A DNA stretch of 64,000 nt. Source: Pleurotus ostreatus/Saccharomyces cerevisiae fusant. Taxonomy: Eukaryota > Opisthokonta. The position numbers and the translations under genes are program-made. The notes below the pieces were generated by a model. The model saw only the letters and a program-made list of their open reading frames with translations. It had not been told where the DNA came from and did not search any database. The DNA is taken from positions 163,953 to 227,952 of the forward strand of contig JAMQCK010000014.1 in NCBI GenBank assembly GCA_024196135.1, given 5' to 3'. Of the stretch, positions 49,026 through 61,035 are shown piece after piece. Each line of letters opens with the position of its first letter. The first letter of the stretch is position 1.

Positions 49026-49486
49026 TGTGCTAGCTCGCTCTGCTTGCTTCTCTGCTCGTCTCGCTGTTTTCCTGCACTTGTACATGCCCATGCCCCGCAT
49101 ACACCCACTGTAGCACCACCATGATCGCCACCTAATTGTCGTTAACGTTGTTGTAAAATACGCATGTCCTTACGGCTGTTTATTCTGACAATGCCATGCA
49201 CGAAGCCTCACGCTCAACGCGCAGCACTGATCGCTTGAAGATATCCTCATCTCATCTCTCGGAAAGGAGGTGCGCCCCGCGACAGCCGCGTACGCGAGCG
49301 ACCCTCCGTCGGCTCCTGTCCCTCAATAATCCACGTCCTCTTCCGCGCGATTTTGCAACGGAAGCTGGTTGCGATCCATCGATAGCAAAACATCGGGGTG
49401 CTTGATTCACGTGTGGACGGCGAGGCAGAGCGGATTCAGATGTAAGTATCCTCCCACCCAGGCCAGCTGACAGCCTCATTGCTCTC
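49026..49486. other. Intergenic between convergent genes
   Basis: 3' flanks of DUF6593 copy B and the AhpD-like gene; nothing else seen. Confidence 0.5.
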
Positions 49487-50759
49487 CTACATCTTGGACG
49501 GGATCTGGTCCCCCGACGACGCGGCGTCGAGTATGTCATCGACCGTGCGGATGACCCAGGCCGTCCCCTCGTCCGACGCGAGCCACTTGTCCTCCTCGGT
49601 CAGACCCTCCACGTCGCGCGCCTTGAGCAGTCCGAAGACGTGACTGGTGAGCTGCGGCCCGACGCCGCCTTCCGCGCGAAGGCAGGCCGTGCCCACGATA
49701 GAGCCCATCGCGCGGCTGAGGTTGCCCTGGTCGACGTCGTCCTTCCCACTCTCGTCGTTGAATGACCTCACTTGACCGGGCATCGGCGAGAGCAGGGCGC
49801 CATAGCTAGTGATAATGAAAGCTAAATCAAATCGGACGATCAGCCTGAATCGAGGGAGGGCGCGTGGGCGGGAGGATGCATTGCGATCCATGCGTCTGGA
49901 TCCATGAAGAAGCAACGTGTAGGCACGGCAGGTGCAGCCACAACTAGGTGTGGATGGGCGCGACATACCAATGAAGTCAGGATGGTACCCGCCCAGCTTC
50001 GAATAGAGTTTCTCGGCGTGTGGCGTATAAATGGAGTTCCACAGACCCTGGCCTCGGGACAAAGTTGCCTCAATGTTGTCGGGAGTGGGAGTCCTAGTGT
50101 GGGTATACGTTTATGCCCGACATCAGCCCACAACGGTCAAAGGGCGCCAGTGGAAAGCTAGCGCCAGACAGGGAAGCACTGACCTGCGGGACTCGGTTCT
50201 GAGCGAAGCCTTGACGTCTTCGTCGAGAGCCTCATGCCAAGCGGCGAGAGATAGGATGACCTGTGAGTATATTAGTTCAGTACGAGGTCCGAGCCGGGAT
50301 CTCGGTGAAGGCGAAAGAACGAATAGACCAGAATACTCACCCGCGGGACGCCAACAAAGATAGTGCTCTTGATGGCCGCCTCTCGCATCAGTGCCGCTCT
50401 GTTGACGGCACGAGCCAAATCTCCATAGCGAGTCTTTGCGTCATTGGGGTCGGCGCGGGTCACGAAGCGATAGAGCTGCGCGAGAGTAGCGGGACGGTTC
50501 GTCGTCAGCAATGAGCATGTCTAGACGAGCCGGTATCAGCAGGTCGCCTTTAGCGCGACACAAACGAATCTCGAGTAAAGCGGTAGTTTGTTCGCACAGA
50601 TAGAACCAGCCAGCCCGTTTCGGCCTTCTTAGTCTTGGCGTCCTGGAAGGTACGCTTCAAGACATTGTTGAGCGTAGATAAAGGCGGGCTCGGGAGCGAT
50701 TGAGGGTTCCGGAGCGTCAGGAGCTGCTTCACAGCCGGGGGGAGATGCTTGACGACCAT
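49487..50759 (-). CDS. AhpD-like (carboxymuconolactone decarboxylase fold) protein
   Basis: Start ATG 50759-50757 (upstream in-frame codons lack an ATG), stop TAG 49489-49487, about five exons. The product is nearly all alpha-helical: RYGDLARAVNRAALMREAAI, STIFVGVPRVILSLAAWHEA, then RGQGLWNSIYTPHAEKLYSK and GYHPDFIAFIITSYGALLSP. It ends with TACLRAEGGVGPQLTSHVFG. The I-x-x-S-Y-G-x-x-L-S-P, C-L-R-A-x-x-G-V-G-P-Q and H-V-F-G motifs are shared by a fungal family with the AhpD-like fold. A peroxidase activity is not proven for this subgroup: the classical CxxC pair is not evident, so it may be non-catalytic. Confidence 0.7.
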
Positions 50760-51155
50760 GGTGAGAGTCAAAAGCAAAGGCGAGCTGCGAAAAAGAGCCC
50801 TATCCAGCTGTCTTGGTGGGAGACAAAGCCAACTTTAGGACCGTAGGAAACCGCAATGGTCACCCGACATTCCACCGGATGTTGCCGATCACGGGGTCGT
50901 GCAACATTTATCACGTGCTCGTAAGTTGAACTTTTCAGGCGAAGTCCTCCCTGATTGGGAAAACTTCACGACCTGCTATCTAGGGTCACCCAGAAGCCGG
51001 AATCTATTGACGCCATAGTACAAGATGATGGAGGTTTTGAACAAATCAGGAAGCACATGATCGAAGAGCGTTCAGCATTGCATGAGTTCTGTGGCACAGG
51101 AAAGAGTGATTGTTTAGAAGCGATCTCATCACTGTTAGCTACATCATGTCGCCAC
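50760..51155. other. Intergenic, AhpD upstream / GH43 downstream
   Basis: No supported gene. Short plus-strand frame 50955-51203 overlaps the GH43 3' end and is not called. Confidence 0.5.
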
Positions 51156-53364
51156 CTAAGGCGTCTGATTCCAGTATGCGAAGTCCGCGGGGACCAAGCT
51201 TGAGCGCCCGTTGCCCGTGCTGTATATTCCGAAGGCGGCCCCTTTGAAGAAGAACCCTCTGGTGCTTATGTGAGCGCGCGATACCGATCCGGAGATGAAG
51301 TTGCTATGCGAAGGTAAGAACTCACCCGAAGGGCGGGACGCTGATGGCCGCGCTGTCGAAGGTAATGGGATACACCCAGCTCCCATTCGCTTCGGCGTAC
51401 CCAAGCGCATACTCGGTAGGCTTGCCGATGGCGGTGAGCTTCACTGGCCCCTCGGAGGTTGAGAGCGGGTAGTATTGGACCTGAATGACGTTCGTAAGAC
51501 GCAAGCTTCAAGGTGAAGCGCCGACTTCAAGACTCACCGTCGTAACAGTATTATTTGTGTAAGTCAACGCCCACGGACCGCCCTGCTCCGCTTGCACAAT
51601 TGTTCGCACTTTGATGAACCTACCCTCGCCACCATCGGGGTCTCCGGTTACAGCAATTTCGTTATGCAGCTGATCTCCATAGTAGACACTGATGCCCGCC
51701 TCCGTCAAATTATCCGTCGGCGTGAAGTCAAGCTCCGTCTCGAAGACCTCGTCGTAGCTCGTTTGCTTGCGCAGTAAAAGCGCCGCGCTGTCACGATCTC
51801 CGGGCGCGTAAGCATTGGCGTTCAGCCTGAGATACCCGGGCCGCGCGGTGAGGGAGTGGAAGGGTTTGTAGGGCGTCCGGACATAGTAGAAGGTGTTATC
51901 GAGGTGGTCGGAGTCGAAGTTGTTGGTGTAGTTGGTCAAGGGCGATTTGTCCTCGAGGACGCCCTCGATGTGCTCGCTGATGGGATTGCCGTTGTTGAAC
52001 ACCGGCCAGCCGTCCTCCCAGGTGACGGGAAAGAGGTATGATTCACGACCTGAACGGAGGTCAGTGCTTCGTATGAACGAGGTCTGACAAGACCATACCC
52101 AGCTGAATGTGGCTGTCGTTGCCGCCTTGAGGTCGCCCGCCTAGAGCCACACCCCACCAAGAGCCGTCCGCTCCCTCGACAATGTCCGCATGCCCGGTCC
52201 TTTGCACGGGCAAGCTTGGGTCCGCGCCATTGAATAGGATAGGGTTCTTCGGATTATTCTCCCATGGACCAGACGGCGAAGGCCCTCGCTGAATGGTCGC
52301 TCTGTGGTGCTGATCGGTGCCGCCTATCGACCGAGTCAGCTCTTTCAAGGCTCGCAAGAACGAGCAGCGCGCGCACCCTCGGCAATGAGTAGATAGTACG
52401 TCCCGTTGATGAGGTAAACATGCGGGCCTTCTGGACGTGACGAGGAGTTCAGAGGCAGAGTACCACTGAAAATGAGCTCGTCGGGCGTCAGGGAATCTCC
52501 AGTCGCGATGTCGATCTTGTTCTGATATATCCCTGAGTTTCAAGCGTCAGGGGAAAATCGTACCATGGAGGCAAAGCGTTACTGACCGTATATCTTGTCC
52601 ACCGCGTTGTTAATGCCGCACCACGTATTGTACACCTGTCAGTCCGATTCAGCACATACAGCGAGGGTACAGGAAGTCGATAATGCCTCACGTCGCCATT
52701 TTGATCGAAGAAGAGGTCTGCATCGTATCCAAGCGAGTCTGAACCAAATGTGAGTTAGATAAACCTCAGTGAATAGGCGTTTTCCTCACCGAAGTAGATG
52801 GGGTCGCTCCACTCTCCCTTGAAGATATCATCTGTTGTCACATAGAACGACCTTGGAAACAGCCTGTATTCATCTGCCAGATGTTAGAGTCCGAGATGCA
52901 AGCATGCTTGAAGCAACTGACTTGTATACGCATGCCGCGCGGTGGCAACAAGGTAGAAGGTGCCATTGTTGTGTCTCAATCCAGGTGCCCACAAGCCTCA
53001 ACGATGAACGACATCAGTAGTCATGCGATACCGGATCCTGAGGACGCTCACCAGCATCAGTGGGCGTCCCGAAGAGACTAAGCTGCGAGGGACGATTGAG
53101 CGCGTGTCCAATGAGCTTCCAGTCGACCAAGTTCTTGCTGTGATAGATTGGATGGCCAGGGAAGTATTCAAAAGTCGAAGTGGCGACAAAATAGTCCTCC
53201 CCGACGCGAAGGAAGGTCGGGTCCGGATTCCATCCTGGGAGGAAGGGGTTTATGAGTGCAGTGCAGTAGCCTTTAGAAAGTTCAGTTGAAGAGAGTAGCC
53301 CAAGATCGACAGACTCACTCGACAGCAAGGCGGTGGCCGCAAAGAATAGGAAGGTGGGCCTCAT
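51156..53364 (-). CDS. Secreted GH43 glycosidase with C-terminal beta-sandwich
   Basis: Start ATG 53364-53362, stop TAG 51158-51156, about nine exons. A signal peptide (MRPTFLFFAATALLSSESV) precedes the five-bladed propeller. NPFLPGWNPDPTFLRVGEDY has the general-base Asp, ATSTFEYFPGHPIYHSKNLV is the second conserved strand, YDADLFFDQNGDVY contains the pKa-modulating Asp, and SRPEGPHVYLINGTYYLLIA has the acid Glu. The C-terminal ~200 residues (RPGYLRLNANAY, ALLLRKQTSYDEVFETELDF, AGISVYYGDQLHNEIAV) form the concanavalin-like sandwich of xylosidase-type GH43s. Probable action: removal of xylose or arabinose from hemicellulose. Exact specificity cannot be read from sequence. Confidence 0.88.
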
Positions 53365-54151
53365 CTTTACCAGTGGGTCGCCCTCAAAAACGCGCACCTC
53401 GCGCGTATATATGTATATGCACTCGCAACGGGTCAGCAGACCGCGCCATTCTTACACGTACCTCACCAAGCGGCCCGGATGGCTGACAGCTTCACCATCA
53501 TATGTTCACACATCCGACTAACAGAGCCCAGATGTTGCAGGATGTTGCCTGCTATTCACAGATGGGGGTTGCGGAAGGAGAGGGAGAAACGTGACATGAC
53601 CCTGAGCGGGAGGGTGACATAAACACCTTCCTGTACATGTTTACGGTGGCATTCGTTCACGTCCTTCTCAAGGGCCTTTTCCAATCGTATCTATACACAC
53701 GAGTAGAAGCTACAGTGTAGCTACCGATGTACATGAGACAGCCTAGTACGTTCCAGTCGTAATCATGGTCAGCGTCGTTAGTAGGTAGAAGCAGCGGCCG
53801 CGCGAGTCCCCGCGCAAGAGGTACAGTGCCCAACGCAGGACAGTACAGTACCCGCACGAGAGAGTACACAGCCCAGCGCAAGGAAAACACAGCGCCGGGT
53901 CCGAGGACAGAGGAGATAAAGCAAGAGAACAGGGCTATATCAACAACAGATGCGCTGCGCAACAGGCGCGAAGTGAAGTGGAAGAGAAGGAAAAAAAGAA
54001 GTGGTAAGTAGTAGGTAGTTCGTCCAGCGTCCGGGATGTTCGTCTACGAGATCAAGTGTATGGCGTATGCAAGAGGGGGCGAAAGGCAGAGGGCAGAGAT
54101 GACATAGCGTCGAGAGCGGACTCGGATGCAGCGTTGAGAGGCCTACGCTTG
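53365..54151. other. GH43 promoter and 3' flank of mucin-like gene
   Basis: A TATA-like ATATATGTATATG run lies at 53407-53419, about 45 bp before the GH43 start on the minus strand. The rest contains no supported gene. Confidence 0.5.
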
Positions 54152-56916
54152 TCATGCCGCATTGTGCGGGTCCGACTCTGTGCTGTTACCAGTCGGATGC
54201 CAATCCACGGGCAGGCCACCCGCCCACGGCATGCTGTTACTCCTGAAGAGCTGTGCAGACTCGTCCGACAACGCACGATCCGGCGACAGGTAGTTGTTGT
54301 CGTAGTGCCCTTGCGACGAGGACCCATTGTGGTTATGCGATGAACCATGGCCATGCGACGAGCTGGACCCTTGGGCGTGTGCGTGCGAGGATCCAGTACC
54401 GCCGCTACTGTTGGTCGCCCCGCGCGAGTGGTCACCAAAGGCCGAGAGCACAGGCGACGTTGGCCCGTTGGGATATCTCCTCCGCCCGTCGGAGGTGATG
54501 CTGGCGGAGTGCGCGAGTGAGCTGCCGCTGACGCTGCCGGAGCCTTTGTGGCGGGAGGGGTGGGAGGAGCCGATGGAGGAGGCGGGCGCGGAGCCGGTTG
54601 AGCGCGTCATGCCAGGCTCGAGGTGGGAGCGCATGGAGTACAGGGAGGCTTGCTCGGAGGTCATGCCGGGTGCGTGGATGTAGGTGGGCTAAGTAAATGT
54701 GAGCAACCAGGATGAGATAAAGTACGTTGAGCACTTACCATGCCAAACGTCGTCCGCGGGCCGCGCCCTTGCGGGAGCGTCTCCGCAAGTTGCCTCCACT
54801 GCGCGTCAGCCACGGGCGGCTCCTCCTCCAGCACGTCCAAATCATGATACTGCCCCCCAATCGACGCAAGTGACGGCGTGTCATCCCCCCACCTCGCCGA
54901 CGCGGGCAGCAGTGCAAGCCCCGGCGGCGGGAACGACGGCACCTTCGTCGCATCGGTGCTATCGGTGTGAACCGTATCCCGCATGGACGACGCCGAGGTG
55001 AAGGTGCTGAGCGGGGGCGGCTGGTCGAGGATATCGCTCGTGACGCGGCGGACCGTGGTGTTCGGCTGGCTCTGGATGGGCTTGTCGGTGGCAGAAGGAG
55101 GCGGCGTCGCGCGTGCCTCTTGACCGGGCGTGAACGCGCGGGGCGGTGCGGGCAGAGCAGGTGTGCCAGGCTTCGAGGTCGCGTCGAAGAATACGGTGCT
55201 GCCGGAGCCAGTGGTATGAACGCTCGTGCCCGAGATGGGGCGAGACGATCCTGCACCGGCCATAGCAGGGCGCGGCTGAGCGAGGCGCTCGGACATCTCA
55301 GGGCTACCGAGAAGGGAACGTCCAGCTTCGGGGTCCTTGTAGGACGTGGAGCCCTTGAGCAAGCGGCTGAGGCCGATACCACTTGCCAGAGAGCCAAGCC
55401 AGCTCTGCCCACTGATGCGGCGAGAGGGAGGCGGTGTCATGTGCTCCGTCTCGTCAACCTCTAGAATCGGGGAGTGCGAGCGCGGCATGCGGGGGCCGAC
55501 GTCAGACATCCGGACGCGCTGAGCGGTCTGAACGACGACAGGTTCGTCGCGGTCAAGAGGGGACGAAGACCGCGTCCTGCCGAATTCAGGGTCGACGAGT
55601 CGAGGCGGTGGCATGAGTGGCGAGAAGTCCGCCTCATTGTCCGACTCCGGAATAGCTGGCTGCTTGTACGGCGTAGATGGCGCTGAGCTGGTCGCCTCAT
55701 CGAGCTCGCGCTGCTGCTCAGGTGATAGTATGCTGCCACGATAATCCTGGTTGTAGTTCTGACGTTCCCCCCTGAACAGGGTTGGCTGTTCGAGCGTGAC
55801 GCCGTAATCTGTGGTCCCGCTCGAAGAAGTCATCTTGGATCCCGGTTTGCTGCTGCTCCTGGTAGATCTGGTGTTGTTACCCGAAGAACCTGGCCCCGAA
55901 GAGCTAAGTCCCAAAGACATCAGTCCCGACGAGCCAGTGGCATAGGTGGACGGCCCTGAAGATGACTGAGTGGTCTGCCAGTTCGAGCTGCCGCTGCTGT
56001 CCGTCATCTTTGGCCTCATCCCAGGCTGGCCGAATTCGCGCATCGAACCCGCGTCGGTCGCGATGCCACCAGAACGTGGGCGCAAGAAGGGGTCGGCTTC
56101 CTCGCCACTGTGCCGCGGGGAACCCTCGCCAGGAGTTCGGACGGTGTCTGAGGCGCCTTCCGTATCCTCGGCGCCGACCATGTAATAGTCACCAGTGAGT
56201 GATTCTTTCGGTGACTTCTCCTTCTCCCGTTTGCCTGGTGCGGGAGTGAGCATGGACCAACGGCGGCTGGTGTCGCCTCGGCGGCGACGGCGCCTGACGT
56301 AGCAACAGGCGCAGAGCAATACGAGCAGCATGACAACGGCCACTGCCGCAATCACAAGGCCGACGATCGCGCCGGTACTCTGTACGATACGTTGAGCATG
56401 CATGTGGAAGAGGAGCACCACACATTCGTACCAAGCCATTGTGAGCGGGAGTAGTAGGAGTACTTGAAGCCGAAGAAGTGGGGCTGGTTGAAGAACCACT
56501 AGATGAAGAATTTGAAGAAGTGGAGGATGTTGCGGATGTAGAGGAGGGTGTCGCAGAGGTCGGAGATGATGATGAGGTGGTGGAAGGTATCGCAGTGGAG
56601 GAGGTCGTGTCTGTCGTAACGGCGGTCGTTTCTGTGGCAGTGGATGCGGGGGAGCTGACGCCACCCCATGTCCAATCAGGACCTAGTGGTATCTAGGAAG
56701 GACGATGAGCGTCAAGAAGTATCGCGAAGGCGAGCGACGCACGCTGGGACCGTAGTAGGTCAATGGCAGGTATAGGACAGCGGTGGCAGTGGTCGCAACT
56801 CCGTTCGCATCCGTGTAGACCGACGTGGAGACAGTCAGCCATGATGGCTGGGCGCTGTCAGACGGTTCGAGAGGCACAGTGGCGAGGCCACGCACCAGCT
56901 CCTGAGTAGCGGCCAT
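54152..56916 (-). CDS. Single-pass membrane protein with mucin-like ectodomain
   Basis: Start ATG 56916-56914, stop TGA 54154-54152, four exons. The N-terminal ~60 residues (SWLTVSTSVYTDANGVATTA) are followed by a ~90-residue Ser/Thr tract (SSTAIPSTTSSSSPTSATPS) expected to be O-mannosylated. A transmembrane helix (STGAIVGLVIAAVAVVMLLV) comes next, then CCYVRRRRRRG and a ~650-residue cytosolic tail rich in Ser/Pro, possibly multiply phosphorylated. The layout is like fungal wall-stress sensors (Wsc/Mid2 type), but there is no WSC domain. A clear cleavable signal peptide is not evident in this model, so the true first exon could lie upstream. Confidence 0.75.
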
Positions 56917-57552
56917 GGAGAGCTGAAGATAAGTTACTGGGTAGAGGGGTGCTGTGGGAGAGAGAAAATGTTGTCGTTAGTGAGCGTAAAGTGTACAGGC
57001 TCTGCGTAGCGATATGAGTTGCATCCCACGACACGCGATAAGATGGCGAGACGTACGTTCGTCGTGTGTGAGATGCGTAGGAGGCGAGCACTGCGCAAGC
57101 AATGTTTTCTGGGTTAAATGGACTTTTGTGGCTGGCAGCGCCAATGGAAAAGGCAGAAACGACGCGAAGGCCGCTCGAATGAGGAGGAGGGAAGCCGAGC
57201 AGCGAACGCGCTGCCGTTTCACACTCGAACGGTCACGTGGCAATCTGACGGCACTCGTCGGGCCGTCCCGGTTTCGCTCGTTCAACTCGACGTCGATGCC
57301 AGCGAGGGGAGGCGAGAGCAAGACCTCTTCAATGCGATGGCAAGGAGGACGATGGAGAGTACAGAAAGAGACGAAGCGGGCGCATAGATCAGATTATGCG
57401 ACGATCAAATTCTGGCACTCTTGGGACATCATATGGGTGCTTCTCCACTAGCGGACCGGTCGTGATTCGACCAAAAGAGAGTCTATTGACTAGCCAAAAC
57501 GCCCACAACCGTCTAAATAAGTAAGTTCCTATGTTACTGCGGTCCAGAAGCT
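56917..57552. other. Intergenic, mucin-like gene upstream
   Basis: Promoter of the mucin-like gene and 3' flank of the FAD oxidase. Open plus-strand frame 57014-57451 has no recognisable content. Confidence 0.45.
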
Positions 57553-60040
57553 TCACAGATAGCAGCGATATCTGGCGTCATCGGGGTTCCAGCCAACTGT
57601 GAGCTCGAGTTAGTTGGATATCGACGAGCATCGCGATGAGTACTGACCACACTGCCAACAGTTCAGAAGACCCTCGGGGTCGCTGGGGTTACCATGTCAG
57701 TACGAAAGAACCTTGAGCTTGCGAGGCAAAGAACACGCACTACTTGTGCTTGATACTCAGGAGCTCCGCATGATTGTCGCCCCAGAAGGATGCTAGCCAC
57801 CGACAATCAGCCATGAAAGGTCTTCCGCAACGAAGTCCACTCACTCTGGTAATTAGGCTCATTCACATCCGCCTCATTGCTATACGCGCCCTGCTTCGTG
57901 ATCTCCCTCAGGTTGTCAATCGACGCGCTCGCCCGCGCATAGTGCGCCTGCTTCTCCTGTATGTCGGCGTCGGCCTCCCACGGCGAGACCACCGTCACAT
58001 GATACACGCTCTCCCGCCACAGAGGCGTTACGGACGTCTCGTTGCCCGTACTCGGGAACGCGGTCGGTGCCGTCGCCAGGATGATCAGCCCAGGGGTCGC
58101 CTCATCCGCGGCTAGAAGGGCCTCAACGAGCGCGCCCTGATCCTCGGAAGTCGCGAAGTTGTCCCTGTTTATCAGACGGGAGGCCAGCGCGAGACTGTTC
58201 CCGACGGCCTGCCAGACGGTCAAAAAAGCACCAAGAAAAGATAGATGGATCGAACTCACAGCGACGTGAGCTGTCGAGAAGGCCTCAAAAAACGTGCCCC
58301 AGCTGGGCGCTTCCACGAGTAGAACTGTCGCGTTGTGGCCTTCCGACTCGAGCTGCTTCTGGAAGTTCAAGAACGGCTCCATGCTTTTCGCAGCCGCCTC
58401 CTTATCGAGCTTCGGGTTGACATACACTGCGAAAAGCCTTTAGCGACTCTGCGTCCTATCCTGAAGACCACCAACTCACCCGCAAAATTGGCAACAGCAT
58501 TCGCGCCCCAGCCCTCCTCCGCCCACCGCACGCCATTCGCCACCATCACCGACCACAACCTCCGCGACAACTCCTTATCCCCCGCCGGAATAATGACAGT
58601 CACCGTCTGCAGCGTGACACGCGGACTCGCGAGGATCGTCGCCTCCATCACGACGCCGAACGTGCCCCCGCCGCCCCCGCGCAGCGCCCAGAACAGATTC
58701 TCGTTCTGACAGCGATTCGCGGTGCGGTACGTGCCGTCGGGCGTGACGACCTTGTACTGCAGCTGGGAAGGAAAGGAAAAATGAGCGACGTTGGCGCGGA
58801 GGGTGGGGAGGCGCTCACCACGCGATCTACGCCAAGGCCCATGGATACGGAGAGCATGCCATGACCGCCGCCCTGGAGGGTGCGTCAGTATCGACGGCCT
58901 TTGCAAAGCGCCGGAACGCACCTGAAGCCAGCCACCGACCATCCCAACAGAGCGGTCGGACCCGCCAACGAGCGTGATATTGTTCTCCTCCGCAAAGGCG
59001 TACCCGTCGGCCCATTGCGCCCCCGCCTGCGCAATACATCAGTAAAAATCCTGGACGTCCTTCTCTAGAGCTACAGGACGCCAGAAAAACATGGAAGAAG
59101 TCGAGGGGAAAGTCGCGGGACAGAGAAGAAATGAAAAAAGGATCGAAAAGAGAAGGACAAAGAAGGAAAAAATCCAGCATTGAATACGCACCCCAACCGT
59201 GACCGCCCGCCCCACGCTATCCGCCTCGCCACACCCCTCGGGAACGAAGTCGGCTTCGAGCGAGATCTGCCGCGCTCTTAGAATCACGTCAGAATTCCAG
59301 AAGCCAAACACCCGCTCACGTTCTTCAGGTTGTGCGTCTGCCGCGTGTCATGAGCCCCCCATACAGGAAATCAGGAACGAGATCCTTCGACTCACCCAGA
59401 GGCCCAGCGACCCGGGCGCGCTCGAGCGGCCCTTGTAGTCGTGCTACGAAAGGATGAATATCCGTTAGCGAGGCGAGGCGGGGAGGAGAGACGAGGGGTG
59501 CGAGAATAAGGCGCCACGAACCCCGGTGTTTTTGACCACTATGGGCACGCCAGTGTCGCGCGAAAATTGGAAGCCTGCCGCCGCGTCTGCTGATTCTCGC
59601 ACGTCGATCTATCGCCCGCGTCGTTAGGTCAGGCATTGCCGCGCACGCCATCGGACAGGACGCACAAAATATAGTGGCACGCTGCCCTGCTCGCACGACG
59701 CGCTACTGCCATTTGCGGAGCCGTTGGCTCCCTGGCCGATATCGCCTAGAAGACACTGCGCCCCGCTCGCCTGGCACGTCTCCCACTGGGTGTTGATCCA
59801 AGCGCCGGGCGTCGAAGCGCGCGTCCACTCGTCGGTATATCCAGCGCGGACGGACGCGCACTGGGCGGTGAATTCATCGCCGAAGCATGGTTTCGCAAAG
59901 GGCGTGCCCTGAAAGAGGCGCCCGCCGACAGTGGTATTAAGGGCCGTCCAGTACGCCGAGAGAGGGTCGTCGGCGACAGGGTCCCACTGCGCCTGAGACG
60001 CAGCGGCGAACGTCGCCAGCATTGATGATAACTTCGGCAT
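57553..60040 (-). CDS. Secreted FAD-dependent oxidase with BBE domain
   Basis: Start ATG 60040-60038, stop TGA 57555-57553, many exons. A short signal-like N-terminus (MPKLSSMLATFAAASQAQWD) is followed by the PCMH/VAO FAD-binding domain. SADAAAGFQFSRDTGVPIVV, then KNTGHDYKGRSSAPGSLGLW, has the His that in this family binds FAD covalently. GGGHGMLSVSMGLGVDRV, LQYKVVTPDGTYRTANRCQN and LFWALRGGGGGTFGVV continue the fold. The C-terminal BBE motif is present as GAYSNEADVNEPNYQ and YDPEGLLNCWQCVGWNPDDA. Such enzymes oxidise sugars, alcohols or alkaloid-like substrates and give H2O2; the substrate here is open. One intron near 59050-59190 is pyrimidine-rich and longer than the rest. Confidence 0.87.
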
Positions 60041-61035
60041 CGGTAAGCGAAAGGTGACGAGGACAAGGTGGAGGAAGCGGGGAGGGAGAGAGTGGAGCGG
60101 TGCTTGTTAAATGGATCGCCACCCGATGGCCTTCATATACTCCGGAGAATACAGCTATTGAACCAGGATCGCTCCTTGTACGGCGTGCCTCCCGACACCG
60201 CCCACCGGTTGACACGCCGGAACCAGTGGGATCATTGGCGCGCGCCTTGAGATCTATGCCTTGCCCAAATTGCTTGAATGGCAGACAGAGACGTATATGT
60301 CATGGAATGATCCCCGACCACCGCGTACGTCGCCTATTTGGCTCGTAGATTGCCTCTCCGCGCAGCCAGTATGCATCTCCGAAGATATATTCGCTCATCT
60401 CCGCAAATAGCCCCCCTCGTTCGTGTTGGACACATCAGAGGATAAGCGCCAGGAAGTCAGGGGAAGGCGCACTGCACTGATGGATCGATACAGGCCAAGC
60501 ATGCACCCGTATGTCGGTGCCAAACCATCGCACTTCCTCGGGCGATCCGTGTTTGGCGGTCAGGGCCCTGAGGAGGCCTCGACCATGCTCGGGGGTAAGA
60601 AGAAGAGGTCGGCTTGGCCGTAAACAGCCACCGGCGATCGTATATGCGCACTGACGCCGCCAACCGGCGGCACGGATACGGGCAAGGACGACATGAAGTC
60701 CACGCGCACCGTCGGTCCTCGACTCGGACCGGACGAGCACACCGACTAGGGATCCCAAATGAAGGTCCTGCCCCTCTCTCGGAACAGCAATGTCCTTTCC
60801 GCCGAGGCAGTACGCAGCGTCAGGCGCCGAGGAGTGCCGTGGTCTTCATGAAGTTCCTGGTCTTGGGACGATGGTACGACGGTGTCATCTGAGGATGCGG
60901 CGGTCAGCTTGGGCTCCCCTAGTGCAGGCCGGGTACAATGAACATGAAAGCACCGGGTGGCTAGTCGTTCGAGGTAGCAGGGGAGTTACAATCCATGGAC
61001 AATCCATGGAAATCCATATGGTGGAGTGAGAGCAG
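60041..61035. other. Intergenic, ~1 kb
   Basis: Upstream DNA of the FAD oxidase and 3' flank of the next gene. A small repeat of AATCCATGGA units lies near 60991-61017. Frames on both strands are short and unrecognised. Confidence 0.45.
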